Below are positions 43,989-53,778 of a stretch of 64,000 bases of DNA, piece after piece. Made by a program: the position numbers and the translations under genes. The stretch is from assembly GCA_002304345.1 (NCBI GenBank), contig NEUU01000009.1:103428-167427 (forward strand), given 5' to 3'. The notes under the pieces were generated by a model. That model had not been told where the DNA came from. It worked only from the letters and a program-made list of their open reading frames with translations, and searched no databases. Source of the DNA: Verrucomicrobia bacterium Tous-C9LFEB (GTDB taxonomy: Bacteria; Verrucomicrobiota; Verrucomicrobiia; Methylacidiphilales; UBA1321). Position 1 is the first letter of the stretch, and each line of letters starts with the position of its first letter.

Positions 43989-45944
43989 ATGAAAAAATCA
44001 TCGAAAATTACGGTGTTGCTTGGCTGTCTCGCGCTGCTCGGCGGGGTCAATGCCTTCTCCCAAGTCTGGACTGCGGCAGGCTCTGGAGCTTGGACGACGG
44101 ATGCAAACTGGAGTACGGGTGTCGCTCCGGTTTCCTCCAACGTCTCGATCGTTTCCATCGACGATGCGTTGGCCGCGGCGAGTCAAACGGTCACTTTGGA
44201 TATCAGTGGTATTAACTACAACGTTGGTTCGTTCACATTGTCAAACAGCGCGGGTGCAGGCTTTACGAATACGCTTTTGCTGACGAGCAGTGGAACGGCG
44301 ATCGGTACTTCGATTTTTAACGTGAACGGCGCTCTGTCCTTGGGCTCGCCGAGCGGAACGGTCGAAATTCGCTTGAGTCCCTCCGTCAATGCCGGTTTCT
44401 CGCAATTGAGCGCCACGGGTGGTATCACGGTCAATTCCGGCGGTTTGATTACGCTCGATGGGACGACTGGCACTACGGTTAATGCCAATGTGAAAAGTCC
44501 GGTCACCCTCAGCGGTGGTACAATGAGTGTGCTCGGCGGTAGCGCGTCGGGTGGCGTAGGACAGGCACTTACCATGACGAGTGGTGTCATTACATTTGAT
44601 AAGAATGCGGCGTCGACGGCTGGTCGTTTGACGATTGGCGGCGATTTCAACGCCACTGGCGGCGCGATTACGGCCAATCATTTTTCCGGTTCGGCCAACA
44701 TCATTGAATTGTACGGAGCGAATAATACGCTCAGCGCGGTCACGATCAATAACAGTGCCAATCTCTCGTTTTCCTTTCGCGGGACAACCAATCAGTCGCT
44801 GACTTCCTCTGTCGATCTGCCGAGCCTGATCTTGCGCAATGGCAAGATCAATACCGTTACGCTGACGAGTGCAGCCCAGAACACCGGATCGATCAGTTTC
44901 CTGAATTCACCGACGACGCTCAAACTTGGCAGCGATATGAATACGATCGCGACACCCACGATTTCAGCGGTTGCGGCGGCGGGATCGGGTATCGATGCGA
45001 ACGGTCATACATTTAATGTAACGGCTGGCACGCAATGGAATCTCGCCAACAATATGAATTTGACGTCGTCGGCTGCGGGCGGTCGATTCAAAGCCAACTC
45101 CTACGCCTTCGGCAATGGAACGATTGGGAGTAATATCATTGTTGAAGCGACCGGTGGTGGTGGCGCTACCAATACCCTCGATACGGCAACCTTCAATCCC
45201 ACTTCGACATTGTTATTTTCGGGAAATGCCACAACAACCAGCCCGGTGGTGCTGCGCGTCAGTGGTACGACTCAGACAGTCGGCAACCTGCAGGTCGGCA
45301 CGGGGACCAGTGCCACCAGCGTTGCCATTCAAAGCAATAATCTGGTCATGGCTGGCAATCTCAGCGTTCTGTCTAACTCAACACTTGATCTCAACGGACG
45401 CGCCCATACGTTGTCCGGCTCGCTGCAGGGTAACGGGATGGTTCGGGTCGGAGCCAATGCCAACTTGGTTTTTAATTCGACGGGTGGCATTTCTCCGGGT
45501 TTTGGCGGCGCGGGTATAGGCGCTGGGTACGTTGGTGGACTGAGTCTCGTGGGCACGGCCACTTCAGGAAAAGTTTTGACGCTGAATAGCGCCTCGGTCT
45601 CTTTCTTCGATTTGAGCAGTGATGTCTCGTATGACAGCGTGTCGGCGGGCGGGTTCAATCTGACGCTGGACGGTCAACTCGTTATCAATCTGATCGATGG
45701 GTATACTCCCATGACGATGGGGCAAACTTGGACGATCTTTACCGGCTTGGGCAGCGGCACAACTGGTAATTTCTCGTCTATTCTCAGTAATTCTGGGGAG
45801 ACGTTTTCATTTGCGATTAATGGGAGTGGTAACGGCATCCTGACGCTCACTTCCATACCTGAACCGTCGACCTGGATTCTCCTTCTGTTCTCCGTGCTAA
45901 TTTTGGGAAGGGGACTTCTTCGTAGCCGTTGGAGCGCTCTCTAA
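43989..45944 (+). CDS. PEP-CTERM protein with autotransporter-type beta-strand repeats
   Basis: 651 residues. Signal peptide (ITVLLGCLALLGGVNAFSQ), N-terminal VWTAAGSGAWTTDANWSTG as in autotransporter-associated repeat proteins, then a long beta-helical, Thr/Ser/Asn/Gly-rich region (GNLQVGTGTSATSVAIQSNNLVMAGNLSVLSN, TLDLNGRAHTLSGSLQGNG). C-terminal PEP-CTERM signal: IPEPSTWILLLF, hydrophobic helix, LRSRW. An exosortase-processed surface protein, possibly a scaffold or adhesin. It lies under operator site 3, and the GH10 gene follows 57 bases on. Confidence 0.88.
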   Translation: MKKSSKITVLLGCLALLGGVNAFSQVWTAAGSGAWTTDANWSTGVAPVSSNVSIVSIDDALAAASQTVTLDISGINYNVGSFTLSNSAGAGFTNTLLLTSSGTAIGTSIFNVNGALSLGSPSGTVEIRLSPSVNAGFSQLSATGGITVNSGGLITLDGTTGTTVNANVKSPVTLSGGTMSVLGGSASGGVGQALTMTSGVITFDKNAASTAGRLTIGGDFNATGGAITANHFSGSANIIELYGANNTLSAVTINNSANLSFSFRGTTNQSLTSSVDLPSLILRNGKINTVTLTSAAQNTGSISFLNSPTTLKLGSDMNTIATPTISAVAAAGSGIDANGHTFNVTAGTQWNLANNMNLTSSAAGGRFKANSYAFGNGTIGSNIIVEATGGGGATNTLDTATFNPTSTLLFSGNATTTSPVVLRVSGTTQTVGNLQVGTGTSATSVAIQSNNLVMAGNLSVLSNSTLDLNGRAHTLSGSLQGNGMVRVGANANLVFNSTGGISPGFGGAGIGAGYVGGLSLVGTATSGKVLTLNSASVSFFDLSSDVSYDSVSAGGFNLTLDGQLVINLIDGYTPMTMGQTWTIFTGLGSGTTGNFSSILSNSGETFSFAINGSGNGILTLTSIPEPSTWILLLFSVLILGRGLLRSRWSAL

Positions 45945-46001
45945 TCGACCTTCAAATGCGGAAAGAATGACTGCAGCAAAAACGAGGAAGGAGGCTGGTC
46001 C

Positions 46002-47807
46002 ATGTGCCACGTATATGCCGTCTTAGGCGCGTTTCTGCTTGCGCTTGATCTTGCCTCCGTGCAGGCGGAGCCCATAGATATTTTTCCCGATGCCTTGCAT
46101 CGCCTCGAAGTTCTCAGTCCAGGACCGGAGGCGGCGGAAACGCGGATCGTTCCTGTGGAAGGTCAGGATTTCGAGCAGGCACTGGAGGCTAAGACTATCC
46201 AGGGCACCCAGTGGCCGTGGGGGATTCAATTCATGGCGTCTGTTCCGGTAGAAGTCAGAAATGGTGATGTGATTCTCGCGGAGTTTTCCCTGCGAACGAT
46301 TGCCGCGACGGCTGAAAGTGGCGAAGGCAAGACCCAACTCTCATTCGAAGAAAAGGGGGGAGGATTCTTAAAATCCCTCACCTACGATGCCTGCGCGGGG
46401 CAAGCTTGGAAGAGATTCCAAATTCCATTTCGCGTGATCGGAGTCAAAGGAAAGGATTACGCGCCCAATGAAGCGCAGATTGGTTTCCGACTGGGATACC
46501 GTGGCCAGACCATTCAAATCGGTGGCATCCGGATCGTCAATTATGGGCAGGATTATGATATATCTTCCTTGCCCGTGACTCGACTGGATTATTCCGGACG
46601 TGATTCGAAAGCCGCATGGAGGGCCGCCGCTCAGCGTCGAATCGCGGAGTTGCGCCAAGCCCCGTTGATTGTGCAAATTGTCGATGCGGCGGGAAAACCG
46701 GTCTCTGGTGCGACCGTGGACGTACGCATGAAGCGGCATGCATTTCGTTTTGGCAGCGCGGTGGATCTGCAATTCTTTTCGGGTAACGCGCCGGATAACC
46801 AGCGGTATCGCCAGTTCGTGCTGGATCACTTCAATCAGATCACGCCGGAAAACGATTTGAAATGGGATTATTGGGAAGCGAACGTTTCCCGGCGCGAGGA
46901 GACCGTTGAGGCACTCAAGGACCTTAAAAAAAGTGGTATTCGTATTCATGGTCATAACCTGATCTGGCCGGGGTTCGGGGTGATGCCTCGCGATATCAAA
47001 TCACTTCTCGCCGACCGTACCGCGCTGGATAAAAGGATTGCCGATCACTTTACCGAGATCCTCGGACAAACGCATGACTTGGTGGAGGAGTGGGATGCGG
47101 TGAACGAACCCTATGCCGTGCGACCTATCCTGGAGCGCTACGGAGATGGTCTCGTGGGAGATTGGTTTGCCCTGGCCCATCGAATCGACCCGGCTCCTGT
47201 CCTCTATCTCAACGACTATGCGAACTTCCAAAATAATGGTGACGATACGGCGCATAAGTTGGATTTCGAAAAGCGATTGAAAGATTTGCTGGCGGCAAAA
47301 GCCCCGGTTCAAGGCATCGGCATGCAAGGCCATTTGGGCGGCATGGTCTGCTCCCCGGAGGCCGTGCTTAAGGAATTGGATCGCTTCGCCAAAATCGGAC
47401 TTCCCATCCAGATTACGGAATTCGACATCGACGCGACCGATGAGAAGTTGAAGGCCGACTTCACGCGTGATTTTATGACCGCCTGTTTCAGTCATCCTGC
47501 GGTCATCGGATTTAGCAGCTGGGGATTTTGGGAGGGCCGACATTATCTGCCCGCCGCCGCGATGGTGCGCCAGGATTGGTCATTCACTCCGTGGGGAAAG
47601 GCGTGGTTTGACCTGGTGGAGAAAACGTGGTGGACCAAAGCTTCGGGAACTTCGGATGCGGCGGGCAAATATCAGGTGAATGGATTTTTGGGCGACTACA
47701 CGATAACCGTCAAATTTGGCGGCAAGGAAGCGGTGGTTTCAACCGCACTGCAGAAAGGTTCGCCTGTTCTGCAGATTCAACTCGAACATGGACCGGTCGC
47801 AAAATAG
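46002..47807 (+). CDS. GH10 endo-1,4-beta-xylanase
   Basis: 601 residues. A short signal peptide (AVLGAFLLALDLASVQA) leads to a carbohydrate-binding-like domain (to about 185), then the GH10 barrel: RHAFRFGSAVDLQFFS, FNQITPENDLKWDYWE, IRIHGHNLIWPGF, EEWDAVNEPYAVR with acid/base E369, VQGIGMQGHLGG and PIQITEFDIDA with nucleophile E473. A short beta-domain ends the protein (GKYQVNGFLGDYTITV). GH10 enzymes cut xylan main chains outside the cell. A strong Shine-Dalgarno (GAAGGAGG) precedes the ATG by 9 bases. The oxidoreductase gene starts 5 bases after the stop. Confidence 0.92.
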   Translation: MCHVYAVLGAFLLALDLASVQAEPIDIFPDALHRLEVLSPGPEAAETRIVPVEGQDFEQALEAKTIQGTQWPWGIQFMASVPVEVRNGDVILAEFSLRTIAATAESGEGKTQLSFEEKGGGFLKSLTYDACAGQAWKRFQIPFRVIGVKGKDYAPNEAQIGFRLGYRGQTIQIGGIRIVNYGQDYDISSLPVTRLDYSGRDSKAAWRAAAQRRIAELRQAPLIVQIVDAAGKPVSGATVDVRMKRHAFRFGSAVDLQFFSGNAPDNQRYRQFVLDHFNQITPENDLKWDYWEANVSRREETVEALKDLKKSGIRIHGHNLIWPGFGVMPRDIKSLLADRTALDKRIADHFTEILGQTHDLVEEWDAVNEPYAVRPILERYGDGLVGDWFALAHRIDPAPVLYLNDYANFQNNGDDTAHKLDFEKRLKDLLAAKAPVQGIGMQGHLGGMVCSPEAVLKELDRFAKIGLPIQITEFDIDATDEKLKADFTRDFMTACFSHPAVIGFSSWGFWEGRHYLPAAAMVRQDWSFTPWGKAWFDLVEKTWWTKASGTSDAAGKYQVNGFLGDYTITVKFGGKEAVVSTALQKGSPVLQIQLEHGPVAK

Positions 47808-47812
47808 TTCTC

Positions 47813-49066
47813 ATGAAAATGAAATCTTCAGGCATTTCCGTCGCGCTCGTTGGTGTGTCAGGCTTCGGGGAGGTCCATTATCGAAACCTCCGTGACGCGG
47901 CTAAAAAAGGACAACTTCGCCTGGCTGCCGCCACCATCATCAATCAACAGGAAGAATGGGCCAAATGTGAGGAGTTGCGCGCGAGCGGGTGCCAACTTTT
48001 TGATAACTACGAAGCGATGTTGACCACCTGGCAGGGGCGCTTGGATCTATGTGTCATTCCCACCGGAATTCATCATCATGCCCCGATGACCCAGCGCGCT
48101 CTTCAGGCTGGATGCCATGTGCTGGTGGAAAAACCAGCGGCGGGCGTTATTCAGGATGTTGACGCCATGATCCTTGCGGAGAAAAAGGCGGGGAAGTTTG
48201 TGGCTGTTGGATACCAGCACATTTACACGCCTGAAATTGCAGCGATGAAGCAAGCGATTCTCGATGGTTTGATTGGAGAAGTCCACGCTCTGAAATGTGT
48301 CGGTATGTGGCCGCGGTTCGATAGCTATTACACCCGCAACGACTGGGCTGGACGCCTCAAGAGCCGGGACAAGTGGGTGCTGGACGCCCCTTTTAGTAAT
48401 GCCTTTGCTCATTTTTTGAATCTGCTTTGTTTCCTCGCGGGGGATCAATTGCAGACCAGTGCGGCACCGCATCAGATCCAGGCAGAACTCTACCGGTCGC
48501 GCCTCATCGAAAGCACGGATACGGCATGCCTGCGCGCGCTCACTGAAAATGGCTTGCCGCTCCTGCTCTGGTTGACCCACTCGTGCCCAAGCGTGCAGGG
48601 TCCGATGCTCGAAGTGCGCGGAACCCGGGGTTCGCTGATCTGGACCGAAAGCGAAATTCTCCATCGCACTTCCACTGCGACGCAAAGGTTCCGGTCTGTA
48701 TGTAATTTTGATCAAAGCGAGCATTGGATGTTGCAGGCGGTTTTAAACAAGATCCAGAATCGGAATACCTTTGTCTGCGGTTTGGATATTGCGCGAAATC
48801 AGACCTTGTGCGCCAACGGCGCGTTTGAATCCTCTCCCATAGAGGTGATCGATCCCGATTTTTTGTCCGTTCAGCATGAGAATGCGGAAAGTCTCACCGT
48901 GATCGATGGAATTGAGGACGCCTGCCATAACGCTTTCACCAAGGAACTGCTCTGGAGCGAAATGGCGGTGCCATGGGCTCGCGCAGGTGAAGAAATCGAT
49001 CTGCAGAAGTACCGTTCTTTTCGTGGCGATATCCCCACTGCACTTGCCTCCGTCTCACTTATCTAA
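47813..49066 (+). CDS. Gfo/Idh/MocA-family oxidoreductase
   Basis: 417 residues from the ATG at 47813, 5 bases after the xylanase stop; a longer upstream frame overlaps the xylanase and is not supported. Rossmann motif VALVGVSGFGEVHYRNL, then CVIPTGIHHHAPMTQRALQAGCHVLVEKPAAG with the family EKP, and the C-terminal domain with KSRDKWVLDAPFSNAFAHFLNLL. Members are NAD(P)-dependent sugar dehydrogenases or related enzymes. Coupling to the xylanase suggests a substrate derived from xylan, such as a xylose or glucuronate derivative. It is a second member of the family in this window (the other is at 37556). Confidence 0.88.
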   Translation: MKMKSSGISVALVGVSGFGEVHYRNLRDAAKKGQLRLAAATIINQQEEWAKCEELRASGCQLFDNYEAMLTTWQGRLDLCVIPTGIHHHAPMTQRALQAGCHVLVEKPAAGVIQDVDAMILAEKKAGKFVAVGYQHIYTPEIAAMKQAILDGLIGEVHALKCVGMWPRFDSYYTRNDWAGRLKSRDKWVLDAPFSNAFAHFLNLLCFLAGDQLQTSAAPHQIQAELYRSRLIESTDTACLRALTENGLPLLLWLTHSCPSVQGPMLEVRGTRGSLIWTESEILHRTSTATQRFRSVCNFDQSEHWMLQAVLNKIQNRNTFVCGLDIARNQTLCANGAFESSPIEVIDPDFLSVQHENAESLTVIDGIEDACHNAFTKELLWSEMAVPWARAGEEIDLQKYRSFRGDIPTALASVSLI

Positions 49067-49125
49067 CCAGAAACAGTGGCGCCTGTGTGAGTCCCTAACC
49101 GGCATATAGAATCTATTTGAATCCT

Positions 49126-50211
49126 ATGAGAAGTTTACTATCCAGTCTGCCTAGCCGTATAGAGAAGGAGATTGCGCTCGAAAGAGACGACCGTTTTTCC
49201 ACTCCTCCGAAAGGACGCCCTGTTGGTCGTTCGATCTTATCTTGGCCGCTGGGTCTATCGCTGGCATTTCTTCTTTTAGTTGCGACGGCGAGAGCTTGGG
49301 GCGGCGAACCGATCAAGGTCCTCTGCATTGGCAACAGTTTTGCGCAGAATGCGACCAGCTACCTTGGTGATTTCTCGAGAGAGGGCGAAAAACCGATTGA
49401 ATACCTAGTCGCCTTCAAGCCGGGATGCTCACTGCAGGAGCATGCCGAGGGGCTCGCAGTGGCGGAGAAGAATCCGGAATCGGCAGCCGCTCGAATCTAT
49501 TCGAACAAAGGATTCGATAAGAGTGGCGTGCAGACGACGTTCAATCTCATCGAGGCATTAAAACGAAAAAAATGGGATATTGTTACGATTCAGCAATTCA
49601 GTGTCCTTTGTTACAAGTCGGAGACTTATGAACCCTATGCGGGACAGGTGATCGCCGCGATCCGGCAGTATGCCCCGCAGGCAGAAATCGTCGTATTGCA
49701 GACCTGGGCTTATCGGGAGGACGATTCTCTTTTCTCCAAGGGGGACTTCACGTACCAAAAAATGCACGAGTTGTTGCAGGCGGCCTACGCCAAGCTCGCT
49801 GCCGATTATCATTTGCGAACCATCCCAATCGGCAACGCTTTCCATACGGCACGCGCCTTGCCTAGATGGACTTTTATTCCCGATGCGACTTTCGACTTCG
49901 CGCATCCTGCGGAAGGGGCGTTGCCAAACGAAAAGGGAGGGCTCCACAAGGGATGGGTGTGGAAGAAAGATGAAAAGACCAGCGAGATGAAACTGAAGCG
50001 CGATGGACACCATGCGAATTCTGATGGGCAGTATCTGGGCGCGGCAGTTTTTTTCGAGTTTCTCATTGGCACAAATGTTGAGGCTCTATCGTTCCATCCT
50101 CCCGATCTCGCGCCGGAGGATGCCGCAATGCTGCGTAAGATTGCCCATGAAACGATAGTGGCGCAGAAGCAAGTTGAAGCTACGCCTGCACTTGTAAAAG
50201 GAGGCGGCTAG
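49126..50211 (+). CDS. SGNH/GDSL-like hydrolase (DUF4886-type), membrane-anchored or secreted
   Basis: 361 residues from the ATG at 49126; a TTG at 49117 is an alternative. A hydrophobic stretch after a long basic N-terminus (SWPLGLSLAFLLLVATARA, ending near residue 56) is a signal or anchor. The catalytic part has KVLCIGNSFAQNATSYLGDF (Ser-containing block I), DIVTIQQFSVL (block III-like) and KRDGHHANSDGQYLGAAVFF with the C-terminal Asp/His motif, matching the DUF4886 SGNH group. Carbohydrate esterases removing acetyl groups belong to this superfamily, which suits the xylanase context; the ester substrate is inferred. Its stop overlaps a convergent gene. Confidence 0.75.
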   Translation: MRSLLSSLPSRIEKEIALERDDRFSTPPKGRPVGRSILSWPLGLSLAFLLLVATARAWGGEPIKVLCIGNSFAQNATSYLGDFSREGEKPIEYLVAFKPGCSLQEHAEGLAVAEKNPESAAARIYSNKGFDKSGVQTTFNLIEALKRKKWDIVTIQQFSVLCYKSETYEPYAGQVIAAIRQYAPQAEIVVLQTWAYREDDSLFSKGDFTYQKMHELLQAAYAKLAADYHLRTIPIGNAFHTARALPRWTFIPDATFDFAHPAEGALPNEKGGLHKGWVWKKDEKTSEMKLKRDGHHANSDGQYLGAAVFFEFLIGTNVEALSFHPPDLAPEDAAMLRKIAHETIVAQKQVEATPALVKGGG

Positions 50212-52208
50212 GGAAGGGGAGTGATGATGAGGTGAATCGTCGCCTCTGTAACGGGCGTCTTAAAGTCCAATCCCACTCGTGTGCCATGCGATCTTTCTGA
50301 GGGAACAATCCCGATGATCGGCGCTTCCGTCAGAGTCAAGGCAGGGTCTTTTTCTTCACCGGATAGTTCCGCTTTCCATTCCACCCGGACGGAACGTTGT
50401 TTTCCGCGAACCGTGAATTGTGATCCATCAGCATTTTCCCGCTTTTGTTCCTTGCCGAGAATTATCGCCGTCCCAAACGTCTGGGGCTGGGGGCCCTTGA
50501 ACTTCACGCGGTCAATGATTTCGACGCGGCCTCCTCCATTCCGCTCAAAGATAAATGTCCGCGTCAGCTTTTCCAGATCAGGCACGGCATAGGCACGAGT
50601 CAGATAGATTTCCCAGAGATCGCGTGTCTCGGAAAATTCGGTTCGCACTGTCACCGCCTTCGCTTGCTTGCCGGTGCTTTGGAGCTGTCCGGCGACCATA
50701 GGCACGGCATGGCCAAACGAATTGATCACCGCGCTGGTGTACCGTTTTGTGGAAAAAGTATCCTTTACGTAGGTGTCGTTCCCGAGATCGCCAAGAACGA
50801 CATCCCCGTCATACAGCACGACGAACGAACCGATGTCATTATGGTTATGCGACTGGCCATTGTGGCCACCGTTAAATGCCGCGGCCAGACCCGGTTCCGG
50901 AGCGGTGCGGCGAACGACGAGCGCGCCACCGATCGGAAACCAATCCCGTAGCTGCGGTGTCGCGCGGGTTTAGGTCGCTCCGGTCGGCAGACGTGGCAGA
51001 GACAGGTCGAAGCAGGTAGCGTATAGATGCGCGCTGAGGTCGTGATGATAGATTGGAATTTCCCTCTCTACGGAACCGAGGAGTCCTCCGGTTCCGCCGT
51101 ATCGCAGCGTGGCGAAATCATGCAGAAAAGGGGGCAGCTTGGTTCCCGCGAAGACATCTCCGAAAAGAGGAAATACGCCTGGCACGATTTGCCAACGGAC
51201 ATCGAAGATGGCGAGCGTCTTCTGCTTCTCCCCAGCGAGCAAGTCGAGATATCCGGATGTTGCCAGTCGGACCAGCTCTGCTGCCATCGTGTAGTGACCG
51301 TAACCATAGACCCAATAGCTAATGCCTTCTTCACAAAAACCGTCGTCTTCGAGGCCAGAAAGATAGTATGGAGTGAGGGCTTCGAATGCCGAGATCAACT
51401 CGGCGCATTCCGCTCGCGATGCGGCCGGAGAGGAACCGCCGGACAGTAATAATCCCGCCGCGAGAACTCCGCCATTGCAAATCGCATTCCAGTTATTGGT
51501 GCCGTTCATCCACCAGAAATCCCTCCGGTCGCCCAAGCGGATCCGTTCCAGATACGGATCCAGAACCCGCTCCCGCACCTCGGTGCGGATTCGCACTCGC
51601 AGCGCGGGAGGGAGTTTATCTCCCAGCAAATAGTCCGCCATGGCCACATCCCACGCTCGGGCGGCGGCCGCGAGATCGACAAAATTGCGGCTCGCTTCCC
51701 AGGACGTCCGTTGCGTGGTGTGCACCGGTGCGGCCCATGAAGGTTCGTCGAGAATCGTGGTCAATTCCCGTTCAATTGCCTGTAGACGCTTGCCGTCGTT
51801 CGCCAAGCCTTCGGCGAAAAGGAGGAGACCGAGCCGCAACGTCCGCTCGGTGAATGGTTTTTCGAAACTGGGACGCTTTCCGGTTTTGCGGAACTCCTCG
51901 AATAAGTCGCGAGTGAGAATCGGTGGCGGAGTGCTTGCCGCTCGATCTGCTCGTGCATAGAGGCTGTCCAGTTTGTAAGTCGCGGCTATCTTGTTCCAAA
52001 AGGTGCGATTGGAAAACGGGGGCGTATAGAAAATCGGGAGCGCCGAGTCCGGAGGGAGATGCTCCGCAATCTCGGCGATTCTCTTCGGGTTCAAGGGGGG
52101 CAGGGACGTTTTTCCCGTTTCTGCACCCGGTGCCACGACAGCACTCAGTAGCACGCAGGAAAATAGGGGAAGAAAAAGGGTTTCTATTGATTTATTCGGG
52201 TGCCACAT
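50208..52208 (-). pseudogene. Heparinase II/III-family polysaccharide lyase interrupted by an in-frame stop
   Basis: One continuous minus-strand frame runs from the ATG at 52208 to the stop at 50208, broken only by a TAA at 50970-50972. Upstream part, 412 residues: signal peptide (LFLPLFSCVLLSAVVAPGA), alpha/alpha toroid with WWMNGTNNWNAICNGGVLAAG and EEGISYWVYGYGHYTMA. Downstream of the stop the same frame goes on with PQLRDWFPIGGALVVRR, FNGGHNGQSHNHNDIGSFVV (the conserved heparinase HNHND motif) and the C-terminal beta-sheet domain to PLP. All family blocks are present in order, so the stop is a nonsense change or small insertion: GCGAC flanks a 15-base stretch (T-stop-T-R-A). A GTG at 50819 could start a remnant. 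The MFS gene upstream overlaps its start by 17 bases. Confidence 0.8.
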
Positions 52209-53676
52209 ACGATGTTGGTCCTCCTAATGCCATGAATTTTTGATGTACAGCAAAGGAAAGGTAGAGTGCTAGAAGACTCAGGGCGAATGCGACGACAAAC
52301 GTACAGCGGTAAGTCCCGCCAGTCATGGTAATCAGGAAGCCCACGGCAGGGGCCAGGGCCATTTGCGCGGCAGCTCCCATCAGGTGTGCGGCGGAGGCAA
52401 ATTGGGCGAAGTTCGAGCGCGGAAACAACCGCTGCATTAAGGACGCCGAAGTGGTCAGATAGCTGCCGCACAAAATGCCGTGCAGTACGAGAATCACCAG
52501 GAACGAAGTGACGCTTGTCGCGAACAACCCTCCCGCAGCCGTCACCAGCGTGCAACCCAGCAATGTGGCGATCGATGTGCGCATCGGGTGGAAGCGGTCC
52601 GAGAGCCAACCTAATCCATAGGACAAGAGCAACGAGGCGACGTAGGTCAGGGCAAGACATTTCCCGTAAATATCCATGCTGACTCCCAGATTCTTGGCGT
52701 AGGGTAGGAAGAAGACGTTAACGGCGAGAAAAGAGGAGGAGACGGCGGTGATCATTATAAAAATCATCACGTAGTAGGGATTCGAAAAGCATTCCTTAAA
52801 GTACGTCTTGAAAGCCTTGGCATATCGAGGCAGTAATTTCGGCGACGCGAGATTTTGCGCTGGAATGATCGGCTTGGGATAAGAGCCTTCTTTGACCTTC
52901 AGGCATACAAGGGTGAAGGCCAGTCCGTAGAAAATGCCGACGATCACCAGAATCAAGGTGAAATACGAGGAGACCCCGCCCAATATCCAGTAATTAAAGA
53001 TCATGGCATCGATCAAACTGACTGCCCGAAAGAGTCCGTAAAAACGACCCTGCATGCACGCAGGCACAACGTCGTTGATCAACCCCCTGAAGACGGCTCC
53101 ACTGGCGATGGAAGCGAATTCAAAGATTGTCCAGAACACGGAGAATACAATTACCGCCAGCGTCTTTTCATTGCGCAGAACAGAAAGAATCCAGGCTCCC
53201 GTGGCATTGTTCCCCCACGCTTCCATCAGCCATCTTCCCGTTGCATGATCGGAGGAGACAATATGACTTGCCCATTCGATCACAAGAGGAGTCAATCCCA
53301 GTCCGACCACGCCCAGCGCGGTGAGGGGAGTCGTCACCAAGAGAAACGGAATGCGGCGTCCCCAGCGTCCACGGTGGTGGTCTGACTTGACACTGATGAT
53401 CGGAACCAACACCAGACCGATTAGCGCCGGAAACGAACTAAAGATAAGACCAAACAGCAACGCCGAAATACCGAGTGAATCCAGATACCATTGGCAAAAC
53501 GGGCCCACCGATCGGTCCCGCATGGCCCATGCGAAATCACCGAAAAGCAGCCAGAAAAAAAGCGCCATCAAGCCGCCCGCCGTATACGTCAGCGTTCCGA
53601 CCTTCCATGTTTTAGGCCCAAGGTTTTCGGGTATGGTTGTCGTGTCTTCGTCAACCTGCTGTGAGGAGGGATTCAT
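52192..53676 (-). CDS. MFS transporter (glycoside/sugar type)
   Basis: 494 residues from the ATG at 53676; a GTG at 53727 would add 17 residues. About twelve membrane segments, with the first near LTYTAGGLMALFFWLLFGDFAW. The loop after the second segment carries SVKSDHHRGRWGRRIPFLL, the D-x-R-x-G-RR-x-P/I-type motif of the GPH:cation symporter and related sugar MFS branches. A large periplasmic loop lies between segments 4 and 5, and the second half begins after a basic cytoplasmic loop (KAFKTYFKECF). It probably imports oligosaccharides. It overlaps the heparinase-like gene by 17 bases, so the two were one transcript, and uptake of the lyase products was the likely original job. Confidence 0.85.
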   Translation of the reverse strand: MNPSSQQVDEDTTTIPENLGPKTWKVGTLTYTAGGLMALFFWLLFGDFAWAMRDRSVGPFCQWYLDSLGISALLFGLIFSSFPALIGLVLVPIISVKSDHHRGRWGRRIPFLLVTTPLTALGVVGLGLTPLVIEWASHIVSSDHATGRWLMEAWGNNATGAWILSVLRNEKTLAVIVFSVFWTIFEFASIASGAVFRGLINDVVPACMQGRFYGLFRAVSLIDAMIFNYWILGGVSSYFTLILVIVGIFYGLAFTLVCLKVKEGSYPKPIIPAQNLASPKLLPRYAKAFKTYFKECFSNPYYVMIFIMITAVSSSFLAVNVFFLPYAKNLGVSMDIYGKCLALTYVASLLLSYGLGWLSDRFHPMRTSIATLLGCTLVTAAGGLFATSVTSFLVILVLHGILCGSYLTTSASLMQRLFPRSNFAQFASAAHLMGAAAQMALAPAVGFLITMTGGTYRCTFVVAFALSLLALYLSFAVHQKFMALGGPTSYVAPE

Positions 53677-53778
53677 GGGCGATTTTAACGGACAGCCGGA
53701 GATCAACGCCTCGCAACTGAGGTTCACTCGCGGGCGCTGATTTGGTTCAAGATCTCATTTCTTTATCGGATCAACTTG

